Assembly (NCBI RefSeq): GCF_042611095.1
Contig: NZ_JBHFPV010000001.1
Location: 1,612,001 to 1,676,000, forward strand
Direction of reading: 5' to 3'
DNA length: 64,000 nt
Origin: Meishania litoralis
GTDB lineage: Bacteria; Bacteroidota; Bacteroidia; Flavobacteriales; Flavobacteriaceae
The translations under genes were made by a program, and so were the position numbers. Below, piece after piece: positions 42,000-51,010 of this stretch. The notes beneath the pieces are model-generated. The model searched no databases. It was given only the letters and a program-made list of their open reading frames with translations, and was not told the origin of the DNA. Positions within the stretch are counted from its first letter, which is position 1. Every line of letters begins with the position of its first letter.

Positions 42000-44264
42000 A
42001 TGATTAGACAAAGTATATTATTCCTGTTTCTTACGGCTACCCTTCTGTTGACCCCACAAGAGGGAAAGCAAGGTGAGGATCTTAAGGTCGGCCTTGTTCT
42101 AAGTGGGGGTGGCGCAAAGGGTTTGGCCCATATAGGAGCTTTGAAGGTAATCGAAGAGGCCGGTGTTAAGATAGACTACATCGCAGGCACCAGTATGGGG
42201 GCAATTGTTGGGGGGTTGTACGCTTCGGGCTATACAGCGCAACAATTGGATTCAATCTTCAGAAATACCGATTTTGTCACTTTGATAGAAGATAACCTAC
42301 CTCGGGGGGCGAAATCGTTCTATGAAAAAGAAGCTTCAGAAAAATACGCGCTCACACTGCCCTTTAACAATTTCAAGGTCTCGTTTCCGCCGGCGTATTC
42401 TGGCGGCCAGAATATTTACAACGAATTGGTAAGGGTGCTCTATCATGTAAAGGACGTCAGTGATTTCAGCAAATTATCCATTCCCTTTTTGTGTATCGCC
42501 ACCGATGTCGAGACCGGTGAAGAGGTAATATTAGATCGGGGGTATTTACCAGAGGCCATTATGGCGAGCGGTACTTTGCCTTCACTTTTTGAACCTGCCA
42601 CAATGGGAGACAGAGTGTTGATCGACGGGGGTGTGGTCAATAATTATCCGGTTGAAGAGGTCAAAAAAATGGGGGCGGACATAATAATAGGGGTTGATGT
42701 ACAACATGGCCTCAGAGATCGCGAGGCGTTACTTTCGGCAACGGAAATCTTGTTGCAGATCAACAATTATCGTACGGCATTGGATATGGTGGAAAAATCA
42801 AAACTTACCGATATCTATATCAAACCTGAAATGGGTGATTATTCTGTAATCGATTTTAATGCCGCGACAAAAATTGTAGAAAGTGGAGAAGTTGCCGCAA
42901 GGCAGAATTATAACGCTCTTGAAAGGATCAGCGAACAACAGCGTCATGATCGCGCCTTGATAAAATATGTTGATGTCAAGGATACTATCATAGTAAAGCA
43001 ACTTATTTTAAAAGGTAACGAAAACTATACACGCGGGTACGTAAAGGGCAAACTTCGCTTCGAACTTGACAAGAAGATCACTTTTGAAAAACTACAACAA
43101 GGTATTAGTAACCTTTCGGCAACCGATAACTTTAAAACCATACGATATGAGCTTTTGTCGAACGATGATGGCGTGGATCTGATACTTGACCTCAACGAAA
43201 ACCCGAACAATACCTACATTCGAATCGGTGCCCACTATGATGATTTGTACAAGACTGCGGCATTGCTGAACGTGACCTACAAGAAGTTGTTGACGAAAGA
43301 TGATGTGGCTTCGCTAGATTTTGTCATTGGTGATAATCTTAGGTACGATTTTCAGTATTTCGTCGATAAGGGAGCCTATTGGAGTTTTGGCATAAACTCG
43401 AGGTTCAACGCATTTAAACAAGATATTGATTTTGACCTTATCAAAACGAACTTTGATGTACAGAACGATGTAGGGGTAAACAATATTAGATTGGACGTAA
43501 CCGATATCACGAATCAATTATACCTTCAGACTTCTTTGAAAGAAGAGTTGGCCTTTCGAATAGGGGCCGAACACAAGTTTATCAAATATGGCACCAATAC
43601 CTTTGGAGAATCATTCGGAAATGAAGTCGCATCTTCACTGAGTTTGTCGTCCAATAGAACTACCTTCGAAAGAAGTAGTTTCTACAGTACCTTTGGTCAG
43701 CTCATTCTTGATAGCTACGATGACAAATACTTCCCGTCGAGGGGATTGTATTTTAATGGTGATTTCCACTTCTACCTGTTTTCCTCTGATTACAATGATA
43801 ATTTTAAGGAGTATTCGATCGCAAAGGCGAGAATGGGAGGGGCTTTCCCGTTAATGAAGAACGTTTCCCTGAATTTAGAGACCGAAGGCGGGTTTAAGTT
43901 GGGAACCTCCGGGGTGACCACCTTTGATTTCGTTTTGGGAGGTTACGGTACCGACCTTACCAATAATTTTGTCCCCTTCTATGGATATGACTTCCTGAGC
44001 CTTCCCGGTAATTCCTATGTTAAGGCCTATGGCAGGCTTGATATTGAGTTTGCGGCAAAAAACCATTTGCTGTTCGCCGCCAATTTTGCCAATGTTGACG
44101 ACGACATCTTTAGAACTGCCGAATGGTTTACGCTACCAGATTATTCAGGATATGGTATCGGATATGGATGGGAATCATTTTTGGGTCCCGTTCAGGTAAT
44201 TTATTCGTGGTCACCAGAAGTTTCTGAAGGTAATTTTTTCTTTAGTATAGGATATTGGTTTTAA
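42000..44264 (+). CDS. Patatin-like phospholipase fused to a BamA-type β-barrel
   Basis: About 754 residues. A signal peptide (MIRQSILFLFLTATLLL), then a patatin domain with oxyanion motif LSGGGAKGLAHIGAL, nucleophile Ser in AGTSMGAIVGG, and catalytic Asp212 (counted from 41991) in LIDGGVVNNYP. A POTRA-like segment (about 340-410: IIVKQLILKGNENYTRGYVKGKL) and a 16-stranded barrel follow. This is the PlpD/type Vd autotransporter layout, in which the lipase is displayed or released at the cell surface. The ATG at 42000 is preferred; 41991 is also possible. It follows uvrC closely, with which it may be cotranscribed. Confidence 0.9.
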   Translation: MIRQSILFLFLTATLLLTPQEGKQGEDLKVGLVLSGGGAKGLAHIGALKVIEEAGVKIDYIAGTSMGAIVGGLYASGYTAQQLDSIFRNTDFVTLIEDNLPRGAKSFYEKEASEKYALTLPFNNFKVSFPPAYSGGQNIYNELVRVLYHVKDVSDFSKLSIPFLCIATDVETGEEVILDRGYLPEAIMASGTLPSLFEPATMGDRVLIDGGVVNNYPVEEVKKMGADIIIGVDVQHGLRDREALLSATEILLQINNYRTALDMVEKSKLTDIYIKPEMGDYSVIDFNAATKIVESGEVAARQNYNALERISEQQRHDRALIKYVDVKDTIIVKQLILKGNENYTRGYVKGKLRFELDKKITFEKLQQGISNLSATDNFKTIRYELLSNDDGVDLILDLNENPNNTYIRIGAHYDDLYKTAALLNVTYKKLLTKDDVASLDFVIGDNLRYDFQYFVDKGAYWSFGINSRFNAFKQDIDFDLIKTNFDVQNDVGVNNIRLDVTDITNQLYLQTSLKEELAFRIGAEHKFIKYGTNTFGESFGNEVASSLSLSSNRTTFERSSFYSTFGQLILDSYDDKYFPSRGLYFNGDFHFYLFSSDYNDNFKEYSIAKARMGGAFPLMKNVSLNLETEGGFKLGTSGVTTFDFVLGGYGTDLTNNFVPFYGYDFLSLPGNSYVKAYGRLDIEFAAKNHLLFAANFANVDDDIFRTAEWFTLPDYSGYGIGYGWESFLGPVQVIYSWSPEVSEGNFFFSIGYWF

Positions 44265-44312
44265 TGCTTCAAAAGGAAATTTTGCTTCTTTTTTCCGATA
44301 TTTGTAACAACT

Positions 44313-44320
44313 TATATTTG
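44313..44320 (+). promoter_or_regulatory. -7 promoter box for the hppD leader
   Basis: TATATTTG, an exact TAnnTTTG match, ending 3 nt before the leader ORF at 44324. Confidence 0.5.
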
Positions 44321-44323
44321 AAC

Positions 44324-44374
44324 ATGCTACAGCAACGCATCGATATAACTTCCCACCTCAGGGCCATGTGGTAA
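44324..44374 (+). CDS. Possible 16-codon leader peptide ahead of hppD
   Basis: ATG to TAA encodes MLQQRIDITSHLRAMW, ending 54 nt before the hppD ATG and beginning 3 nt after a TATATTTG box. A CCAC/GTGG stem lies inside the ORF (44353-44371), and an 8-bp stem TTTTCGAT/ATCGAAAA (44376-44397) directly follows the stop. This looks like a leader-peptide attenuator, with a Trp codon at the end. No homologue is recognised. Confidence 0.4.
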   Translation: MLQQRIDITSHLRAMW

Positions 44375-44375
44375 T

Positions 44376-44397
44376 TTTTCGATTTACTTATCGAAAA
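44376..44397 (+). promoter_or_regulatory. Hairpin in the hppD leader
   Basis: TTTTCGAT / ATCGAAAA stem with a 6-nt loop, between the leader ORF and hppD. There is no strong T tract directly after it, so transcription termination is uncertain; control of translation is an alternative. Confidence 0.45.
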
Positions 44398-44428
44398 GGT
44401 TTTATTTTATTCACTTCTTATAACAAAA

Positions 44429-45595
44429 ATGATGGCAGCGGAAATTAAAAATTTAAAAGATTTAAAGAACACGGAGTATTCCCTAAAAAAACTATTCAAA
44501 GAAGCTGAGGATTTTCTGCCTCTATTGGGTACCGATTATGTTGAATTATATGTTGGCAATGCGAAGCAGGCGGCACATTTTTATAAAACGGCCCTTGGGT
44601 TTCAGTCGGAAGCTTATGCGGGACTGGAAACGGGTCTGAAAGACAGGGTCTCGTATGTTTTAAGGCAAGACAAAATAAGGTTGGTACTTACCACTCCTTT
44701 GCAAAAAGGAGGAGAGATAAACAGACATATAGATGAACATGGCGACGGCGTCAAAGTTGTTGCCCTGTGGGTAGAAGATGCGACCAAAGCATTTGAAGAG
44801 ACGGTAAAAAGGGGTGCAAAACCTTATATGGAACCAACCCGTGAAGAAGACGAAAACGGCTATGTGGTACGCTCGGGAATATATACCTATGGTGAAACCG
44901 TTCATATTTTCGTCGAAAGGAACAATTATACCGGTGTGTTCATGCCCGGATATCGTAAATGGGAATCACATTACAATCCTGAACCCGTTGGGCTTAAGTT
45001 CATAGACCATATTGTCGGTAATGTCGGCTGGAACGAAATGAACACTTGGTGTAAATTCTATGGTGAGATTATGGGCTTTGCGCAGATCGTGTCTTTTGTC
45101 GATGACGACATTGCAACCGATTATACGGCATTGATGAGCAAGGTCATGAGCAATGGAAACGGGCGGATTAAATTCCCTATCAACGAACCCGCGAAAGGTA
45201 AGAAGAAATCACAGATCGAGGAATATCTTGATTTCTATAACGGCCCTGGCGTACAGCATTTGGCCTTGGCCACCAATGATATCGTAAGTACGGTATCGGC
45301 AATGCGTGAACGGGGCATTGAGTTTTTGTACGTCCCAGAAACCTACTACGATGACTTGCTTGAGCGAGTAGGAGATATCGATGAAGATGTAGAAACATTA
45401 AAGAAGCATGGTATTTTGATCGACCGCGATGAAGAAGGGTATCTTTTGCAACTGTTTACGAAAACCATAGTGGATCGTCCGACACTATTTATTGAAATCA
45501 TACAGCGAAAAGGGGCCAGATCGTTCGGTGTCGGAAATTTTAAGGCACTTTTTGAGGCCATCGAGCGAGAGCAGGCCGCTCGAGGTACATTATAG
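44429..45595 (+). CDS. hppD: 4-hydroxyphenylpyruvate dioxygenase
   Basis: 388-residue Fe(II) enzyme that converts 4-hydroxyphenylpyruvate to homogentisate in tyrosine catabolism. Two VOC domains; the metal ligands are in the second domain: His in FIDHIVGNVG, His in GPGVQHLALAT, and Glu in RPTLFIEIIQRKGA. C-terminal FGVGNFKALFEAIEREQ is typical. Homogentisate 1,2-dioxygenase, the usual next step, is not in the window. Preceded by a possible leader-peptide region (44313-44397). No operon partner directly downstream, but a tryptophan 2,3-dioxygenase gene is 1.2 kb further on. Start could be 44429 or 44432. Confidence 0.95.
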   Translation: MMAAEIKNLKDLKNTEYSLKKLFKEAEDFLPLLGTDYVELYVGNAKQAAHFYKTALGFQSEAYAGLETGLKDRVSYVLRQDKIRLVLTTPLQKGGEINRHIDEHGDGVKVVALWVEDATKAFEETVKRGAKPYMEPTREEDENGYVVRSGIYTYGETVHIFVERNNYTGVFMPGYRKWESHYNPEPVGLKFIDHIVGNVGWNEMNTWCKFYGEIMGFAQIVSFVDDDIATDYTALMSKVMSNGNGRIKFPINEPAKGKKKSQIEEYLDFYNGPGVQHLALATNDIVSTVSAMRERGIEFLYVPETYYDDLLERVGDIDEDVETLKKHGILIDRDEEGYLLQLFTKTIVDRPTLFIEIIQRKGARSFGVGNFKALFEAIEREQAARGTL

Positions 45596-45701
45596 GGTAT
45601 TCATATGCTTAAACATACTAAAACTTTGATTTGAATTATAAAGTAGTGTTAAGGTTATAGTTAAAGTAAGTTAAAACCTATTTATACCCTGAATTAGTTA
45701 G

Positions 45702-45709
45702 TAAATTTG
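45702..45709 (+). promoter_or_regulatory. -7 promoter box for the candidate small RNA
   Basis: TAAATTTG, exact TAnnTTTG, a few nucleotides before the first hairpin of the candidate RNA. Confidence 0.5.
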
Positions 45710-45711
45710 TG

Positions 45712-45815
45712 CCAGTAAGGGGTGGTTCCCTTACAACTTTAAGTATTGGTTTTTCATAATTTAAAGTTTGGTTGGTTATTTAGGAAAAGCCCAGTTTCAA
45801 AACTGGGCTTTTTTT
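45712..45815 (+). ncRNA. Candidate small RNA with three hairpins
   Basis: About 104 nt in an otherwise empty 322-bp gap. Downstream of a TAAATTTG box come hairpin 1 (GTAAGGG 45715-45721 / CCCTTAC 45728-45734), hairpin 2 (AACTTTAA 45735-45742 / TTAAAGTT 45761-45768, perfect) and a strong terminator (45785-45812). Between hairpin 2 and the terminator is a 17-nt motif also found before another terminator at 14177. No ORF fits. It could be a trans-acting sRNA or the 3' remnant of a processed leader. Compared in mind with known Bacteroidota RNAs, no identity could be assigned. Confidence 0.5.
45785..45815 (+). terminator. Intrinsic terminator of the candidate small RNA
   Basis: AAAAGCCCAGTTT / AAACTGGGCTTTT stem with a 2-nt loop and T run. 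Confidence 0.88.
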
Positions 45816-45917
45816 GTAAGCCGACTACAATACTTTGGAATAAATTTTGTTTAAGTAATTGTAACTAATGCTAAGTTTTACGACTCATTGCGTAATTTTA
45901 GTGCAATTCTCTGAGCG

Positions 45918-46769
45918 ATGAAGAAATTCTTACTTCTTGTTTTTTTGTCCTATGGGTTTTTTACAAGTGCCCAAGACAACGGTCATGGCTTGGCGATGAA
46001 TTCCAAAAAAGATCACTTCAGTACGTCATATAGAAAGACCTCAAAAAAAAAGGAATCGGCTTTCAAGCCTGGCGAATGGCTCAAATTTCGAATGCATTAT
46101 GGCTGGCTGAACGCAAGCATAGCCACCTTACAGGTTAAATCGGCCGAGATCGAAGGCGTTTCCGCCTACCACGTTGTGGGCAAGGGTAAAACAACGGGCC
46201 TGGCAAGTGTATTCTTCAAGGTCGATGATACATATGAGAGCTATTTTGACAAGAAAGATGGTCGCCCGTACCGATTTATACGTAAAATTGATGAAGGAGG
46301 TTACACTAAAGATGTTGAAATCAATTTTGACCACAAAAAGGCAACGGCAGAGCTAAACGACAAGAAAAACAAAAAGAAGATAACCTTTACGCTTCAAGAT
46401 AGCGTTCAAGATCTACTTTCTGCCTTTTATTACCTTCGAAACAATTTCGAGTTGGAAGACCTCGTTCAAGGCGAATCGATCAAATTGAACATGCTGTATG
46501 ATGACGATGGCATATTTCCGTTCAAACTCAAATATTTGGGCAAAGAGGTATTGAGAACGAAATTCGGTAAGGTAGAATGTTTGAAGTTTAGGCCTTATGT
46601 ACAATCGGGCCGGGTTTTTAAAGAACAGGAAAGTCTTTCACTTTGGGTGTCAAATGATAAGAACAAAATACCAGTGCGTATCAAGGCCGATTTGGCGGTA
46701 GGTTCGATCAAGGCAGATTTAGATGGGTACAATGGTCTCAAACATCAGTTTAAGATAATAATGGATTGA
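45918..46769 (+). CDS. DUF3108 domain protein
   Basis: 283 residues. Signal peptide MKKFLLLVFLSYGFFTSAQ, then a DUF3108 β-barrel-like domain: KPGEWLKFRMHYGWLNASIATLQV, AYHVVGKGKTTGLASVFFKVDDTYESYFD, and a final SLSLWVSNDKNKIPVRIKADLAVGSIKADL, the conserved end of this family. DUF3108 proteins are periplasmic and have no assigned activity. Alone between the small-RNA region and tryptophan dioxygenase. Confidence 0.87.
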   Translation: MKKFLLLVFLSYGFFTSAQDNGHGLAMNSKKDHFSTSYRKTSKKKESAFKPGEWLKFRMHYGWLNASIATLQVKSAEIEGVSAYHVVGKGKTTGLASVFFKVDDTYESYFDKKDGRPYRFIRKIDEGGYTKDVEINFDHKKATAELNDKKNKKKITFTLQDSVQDLLSAFYYLRNNFELEDLVQGESIKLNMLYDDDGIFPFKLKYLGKEVLRTKFGKVECLKFRPYVQSGRVFKEQESLSLWVSNDKNKIPVRIKADLAVGSIKADLDGYNGLKHQFKIIMD

Positions 46770-46794
46770 TATAAGACCTTAATTGCTAAATTTG
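46766..46794 (+). promoter_or_regulatory. Promoter of the tryptophan dioxygenase gene
   Basis: TTG (46766-46768), an 18-nt spacer, and TAAATTTG (46787-46794), 30 nt before the ATG. Confidence 0.6.
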
Positions 46795-46823
46795 TCTTCT
46801 AATCGAATAGGAATATTACTAGA

Positions 46824-47792
46824 ATGCACAAAGAAGAGCAAATTGCTGCCCAGATATCCAAACTTGAAGAAAAATACAAGGATTCAGGCCAAGATTTAAG
46901 CTCTTACTTGGACGGACTGCTATATCAACGTTATCTTACTTATTGGGATTATATTCATCTCGATACCCTTTTGAGTCTTCAGATTCCACGTACGCACTTT
47001 CCCGATGAGGAAATCTTCATCATGTACCATCAGATTACCGAATTGTACTTCAAGCTGATATTGCACGAACAAAAGCAGATCGTTGATGACAAATCTCAAA
47101 ACATAGATTTCTTTACCGAAAAGACAAGAAGAATAAACAGCTATTATCAAGCCCTGATATCTTCGTTCAGTATTATGATAAAGGGTATGGAGCGAGAACA
47201 GTTTCTACAATATCGAATGGCCCTCTTACCGGCAAGCGGGTTTCAATCAGCTCAGTACCGAATGATCGAGATTTATGCCACGCCCATGGAGAATTTGGTC
47301 CATCATACTGAACGTGACCGTTTTTCCAGTGAAGATAGTATTGAAGAGCTTTATGAGCACATCTATTGGAAAAAAGGGGCGACCGATGTAGTGACGGGAG
47401 AAAAAACATTGACTTTAAAACAGTTTGAATATCGATATACACCGCGATTGATCAGAATAGCCAAACAAGTTCAAAACAGCACCATATACCATAAATACTT
47501 ACAGTTGTCCGATAATAAAAGGCATAATAAAGACCTGATCGAAGCGTTAAAGACATTGGATTTAAACGCTAATGTAAACTGGCCGTTGATGCACATGGGT
47601 TCGGCCCATAGATATTTGGGAAAGGAAAAAGGCCAAATTGATGCCACGGGAGGAACAAATTGGAAGGATTATCTTCCCCCAAGTTTTCAAAAAGTCGTGT
47701 TTTTTCCGGAGATATATACAAAACAAGAGTTAAATGATTGGGGTAAACAATGGGTAGAGCATATCTTTAATCCCGAAAAACAAAAAAAATAA
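46824..47792 (+). CDS. Tryptophan 2,3-dioxygenase family protein
   Basis: 322-residue all-helical heme enzyme that opens the indole ring of L-tryptophan to N-formylkynurenine. Seen: YHQITELYFKLILHEQ (distal region, His-Gln), FLQYRMALLPASGFQSAQYRMIE (substrate-binding R-x-x-L-x-P-A-S-G-F-x-S pattern), and the C-terminal heme-ligand region MHMGSAHRYLG. The first part of the chain is longer than in E. coli-like TDO relatives but typical of Bacteroidota. It is followed after 2 nt by an M23 peptidase gene, so the two are coupled. No kynureninase is in the window. Confidence 0.92.
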   Translation: MHKEEQIAAQISKLEEKYKDSGQDLSSYLDGLLYQRYLTYWDYIHLDTLLSLQIPRTHFPDEEIFIMYHQITELYFKLILHEQKQIVDDKSQNIDFFTEKTRRINSYYQALISSFSIMIKGMEREQFLQYRMALLPASGFQSAQYRMIEIYATPMENLVHHTERDRFSSEDSIEELYEHIYWKKGATDVVTGEKTLTLKQFEYRYTPRLIRIAKQVQNSTIYHKYLQLSDNKRHNKDLIEALKTLDLNANVNWPLMHMGSAHRYLGKEKGQIDATGGTNWKDYLPPSFQKVVFFPEIYTKQELNDWGKQWVEHIFNPEKQKK

Positions 47793-47794
47793 AA

Positions 47795-49081
47795 ATGCAT
47801 AAATTCTGGGGCATCTTACTTTTGATGATATTCTTCGTTTCGTGCAAAGAAGGCCGGCAGAGAGTTTTGCAAGAGCAAGAAGACAAAATTGAAGAGGTCA
47901 TATCTTTGGCCGAATCGGTAACCAAAAAGCAGTTCGGGTTCGACTTCAGCCACTTCATAGTCCAAAAAGATACCGTAAGACGCGGCGATAGTTTTGGCGA
48001 ACTGATGATCGAGAATAAAGTAGATTACCCAAAGATCGCCAAAATCTCGCAAGAGTTCAGAGATACTTTCGATGTTCGAAAAATAAGGGTCGGCAAACCC
48101 TATTTGATTTTGAAGTCAAAAGATACTTCTGAGGTGGCCCAGGTTTTTATCTATGAAAACGATCCTGTCAATTATACGGTGGTAGACTTTAGAGACAGCG
48201 TAACGGCATATAAAAAGAAAAAGAAGGTCAAATATGTTGAACGCGAAGCTTCAGGTATTATTGAGACCTCACTTTACGATGCCATTATGGATCAAGGTAT
48301 AGATTATATGGTCACACATAATTTGGCGAGTGTTTACGCTTGGACCGTCGATTTTTCGATGCTGCAAAAGGGAGACAAGTTTAAAGTGATTTACAAGGAA
48401 AAGTATATAAACGATTCTATCTATGCCGGATCAGAACCTATAGAAGCTGCGTATTTCGAACATAAGGGCAAGCCGATCTATGCATTTGCCTATGAAAATG
48501 GTTCCCTTAAAAGTATCATTGACTATTTTGATGACGAGGCCAATAATCTTAGAAGAACATTTTTAAGAATGCCTGTAGAATATGGCAGATTATCTTCAAG
48601 ATATAATCTTAAAAGAAGAATACGCTATTATGGCTACAAAGTCAGACCCCACAAGGGTACTGACTACGCTGCCCCGATAGGCACACCTATTATGGCCACT
48701 GCCGACGGGGTCGTAACAGAATCGACCCGAAGGGGAGGCAACGGCAAGTACGTCAAGATTCGCCACAATGCGACCTATTCTACCCAATATCTGCACATGA
48801 AAAAACAAAAGGTAAAACGGGGCGAATTTGTTCGTCAAGGCGATGTAATTGGCTGGATCGGGATGACTGGTAATACCGGAGGCCCCCATGTTTGTTACCG
48901 TTTTTGGAAGAACGGCCGTCAAGTAGATCCCTTAAGGGAAGAACTCCCGAAGGCCGAACCATTGGCCGAGACATTACAGCCAGAATATTTTGAATATATA
49001 AATCCCATTAAGGATCAATTGGATTGTATGGTCTTTCCCGAAACAGGGGTCGACCAAGAAGATTTGGCAAGTTTGGAGTAA
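47795..49081 (+). CDS. M23 family metallopeptidase lipoprotein with altered zinc site
   Basis: 428 residues. Lipobox F-V-S-C after a short signal peptide; an OapA/LysM-like N-terminal region with RRGDSFGELM; then an M23 (LytM) domain. The first zinc motif is intact (H286-K-G-T-D290), but the second, normally H-x-H, reads H365-V-C367, so the distal zinc ligand is Cys. This H-V-C-Y-R-F-W form is one I associate with Bacteroidota M23 proteins. A peptidoglycan endopeptidase or a non-catalytic amidase activator (EnvC/NlpD-like) is possible. It begins 2 nt after the TDO stop. Confidence 0.88.
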   Translation: MHKFWGILLLMIFFVSCKEGRQRVLQEQEDKIEEVISLAESVTKKQFGFDFSHFIVQKDTVRRGDSFGELMIENKVDYPKIAKISQEFRDTFDVRKIRVGKPYLILKSKDTSEVAQVFIYENDPVNYTVVDFRDSVTAYKKKKKVKYVEREASGIIETSLYDAIMDQGIDYMVTHNLASVYAWTVDFSMLQKGDKFKVIYKEKYINDSIYAGSEPIEAAYFEHKGKPIYAFAYENGSLKSIIDYFDDEANNLRRTFLRMPVEYGRLSSRYNLKRRIRYYGYKVRPHKGTDYAAPIGTPIMATADGVVTESTRRGGNGKYVKIRHNATYSTQYLHMKKQKVKRGEFVRQGDVIGWIGMTGNTGGPHVCYRFWKNGRQVDPLREELPKAEPLAETLQPEYFEYINPIKDQLDCMVFPETGVDQEDLASLE

Positions 49082-49131
49082 TCGATTTTTGCCAAGTATT
49101 CTACTTCGCTTAAAATTCTCGGTTTTATATT

Positions 49132-49139
49132 TATTTTTG
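49132..49139 (+). promoter_or_regulatory. -7 promoter box for pgi
   Basis: TATTTTTG, exact TAnnTTTG, 56 nt before the pgi ATG. Confidence 0.45.
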
Positions 49140-49195
49140 CGGTCTATTGCATTACTGCTTTGCGAATATTGTTGTAACTATTAAACCGCCCAATA

Positions 49196-50833
49196 ATGTC
49201 CTTATCGAATATTGATCCTACTACCACCGAAGCCTGGAAGAAATTAGCTGCACATTTTGAACAAACTGATGAAATCCACCTAAAAGAACTTTTTGCATCC
49301 AATAAGAATAGGGCGAAAGAGTTCAGTTTGAAATGGGAGGACTTTTTTGTCGATTTTTCAAAAAATAGAATTACCGGTGAAACATTGCAGTTGTTGTTGC
49401 AACTGGCCGATGAAACAGATCTGAAAACCAACATCAAAAAATACTTCAACGGCGATGCCATCAACCGAACCGAAGATAGGGCCGTACTCCATACCGCATT
49501 GAGGGCCGAAGAATCCGACAATGTCTTTGTTGATGGAGAAAATATTATGCCCGAAGTATACCGGGTAAAAGAGCGGATGAAAGCGTTTTCAAATGCTGTG
49601 ATATCAAGAGATAGAAAGGGATATACAGGAAAGGCCTTTACAGACGTGGTGAATATTGGTATTGGTGGCTCAGATCTCGGACCAGCCATGGTCACTGAAG
49701 CACTGAGGTTTTATAAGAACCATCTGAATGTTCATTTTGTCAGTAATGTCGATGGCGATCATGTACATGGTATTTTGAGGGAATTGAACCCCGAAACAAC
49801 ACTATTTGTTATTGTTTCAAAGACGTTTACAACCCAAGAAACCTTGAGTAATGCGGTTACGGCTAAGAATTGGTTTCTGAACAACGCGACCCAAAAAGAT
49901 ATCGCCAAGCACTTTGCGGCCGTTTCTACCAATACCAAAAAAATAGCTGAATTTGGAATAGCCGACGATAACGTTTTCCCTATGTGGGATTGGGTCGGGG
50001 GGCGTTTTTCTCTGTGGAGTGCGGTAGGTCTGTCAATTGCCCTGGCCGTGGGGTTTGAAAATTTTGAGGCACTGCTTTCCGGTGCCCGTAAAATGGACAA
50101 GCATTTCAAAACGGCCGAATTTGATAAGAACATACCAGTTATTTTGGCCCTATTGAGTGTTTGGCACAACAACTTTTATGGAGCTGAAACTGAGGCGATT
50201 ATTCCATATTCACAGTATTTAAGTCGTTTTTCGGCCTATTTGCAGCAAGGTATAATGGAGAGCAATGGAAAAAGTATTGATCGCAACGGCAACCGGGTCG
50301 ATTATCAGACAGGTACCATTATTTGGGGCGAGCCGGGCACAAATTCACAGCACGCATTCTTTCAATTGATCCATCAGGGCACCAAATTGATCCCTGCTGA
50401 TTTTATCGGTTTTAAGCAATCGTTGTATGGTGATGTCGACCACCATAATAAACTAATGGCCAATTTTTTTGCTCAGACCGAGGCGTTGATGAACGGTAAG
50501 ACGACCGAAGATGTGCGATCAGAACTTAAAGAAAAGAACCTAAGTGTTGATAAAATGAAAGAACTGGTGCCCTACAAAGTTTTTGAGGGTAATAAGACCA
50601 CCAACACCATATTGATCGATAAACTTACCCCCGAAAGTCTGGGTAGTCTTATTGCATTATACGAACATAAGATCTTTGTGCAAGGTGCTATATGGAACAT
50701 CTATAGTTATGATCAATGGGGCGTTGAATTGGGCAAACAACTGGCGGGTACCATATTGAGCGATTTGCAGAACCATGATATTGCCGATCACGATCCCTCG
50801 ACAATGCAGTTAGTGCAACATTTTAAGAATTGA
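49196..50833 (+). CDS. pgi: Glucose-6-phosphate isomerase
   Basis: 545-residue cytosolic glycolytic enzyme interconverting glucose 6-phosphate and fructose 6-phosphate. Seen: both PGI signatures, with GIGGSDLGPAMVTEAL and SKTFTTQETLSNA for the phosphate site, and GEPGTNSQHAFFQLIHQGT in the catalytic domain, with the conserved Glu in QGIMESNGKS. Length and domain order match the family. ATG at 49196 follows a TATTTTTG promoter box by 56 nt. Stands alone. Confidence 0.97.
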   Translation: MSLSNIDPTTTEAWKKLAAHFEQTDEIHLKELFASNKNRAKEFSLKWEDFFVDFSKNRITGETLQLLLQLADETDLKTNIKKYFNGDAINRTEDRAVLHTALRAEESDNVFVDGENIMPEVYRVKERMKAFSNAVISRDRKGYTGKAFTDVVNIGIGGSDLGPAMVTEALRFYKNHLNVHFVSNVDGDHVHGILRELNPETTLFVIVSKTFTTQETLSNAVTAKNWFLNNATQKDIAKHFAAVSTNTKKIAEFGIADDNVFPMWDWVGGRFSLWSAVGLSIALAVGFENFEALLSGARKMDKHFKTAEFDKNIPVILALLSVWHNNFYGAETEAIIPYSQYLSRFSAYLQQGIMESNGKSIDRNGNRVDYQTGTIIWGEPGTNSQHAFFQLIHQGTKLIPADFIGFKQSLYGDVDHHNKLMANFFAQTEALMNGKTTEDVRSELKEKNLSVDKMKELVPYKVFEGNKTTNTILIDKLTPESLGSLIALYEHKIFVQGAIWNIYSYDQWGVELGKQLAGTILSDLQNHDIADHDPSTMQLVQHFKN

Positions 50834-50910
50834 TCTGCCACTTATTCAATTCTTTCGTAGGGGCCATAATCTTGTGATGCCTTTAGGGGCTATTTGTGCT
50901 AATTTTATGT

Positions 50911-50918
50911 TAAATTTG
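50911..50918 (+). promoter_or_regulatory. -7 promoter box for the 51011 receptor gene
   Basis: TAAATTTG, exact TAnnTTTG, about 93 nt before the ATG, giving a long 5' leader. Confidence 0.45.
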
Positions 50919-51010
50919 CGGCGACGTTATTTAACGTTTGCTTAATCCATAAGCGCAAAAAATGAGACATTTTTGCACGACACTCAAAAACTAATTAAAC
51001 ACTTTACGAG

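Noticed and set aside
42000..44264. Patatin gene as a toxin of a defence system
   Set aside because: Signal peptide, POTRA-like segment and barrel fit the type Vd secretion layout, and no CBASS-type partner is adjacent.
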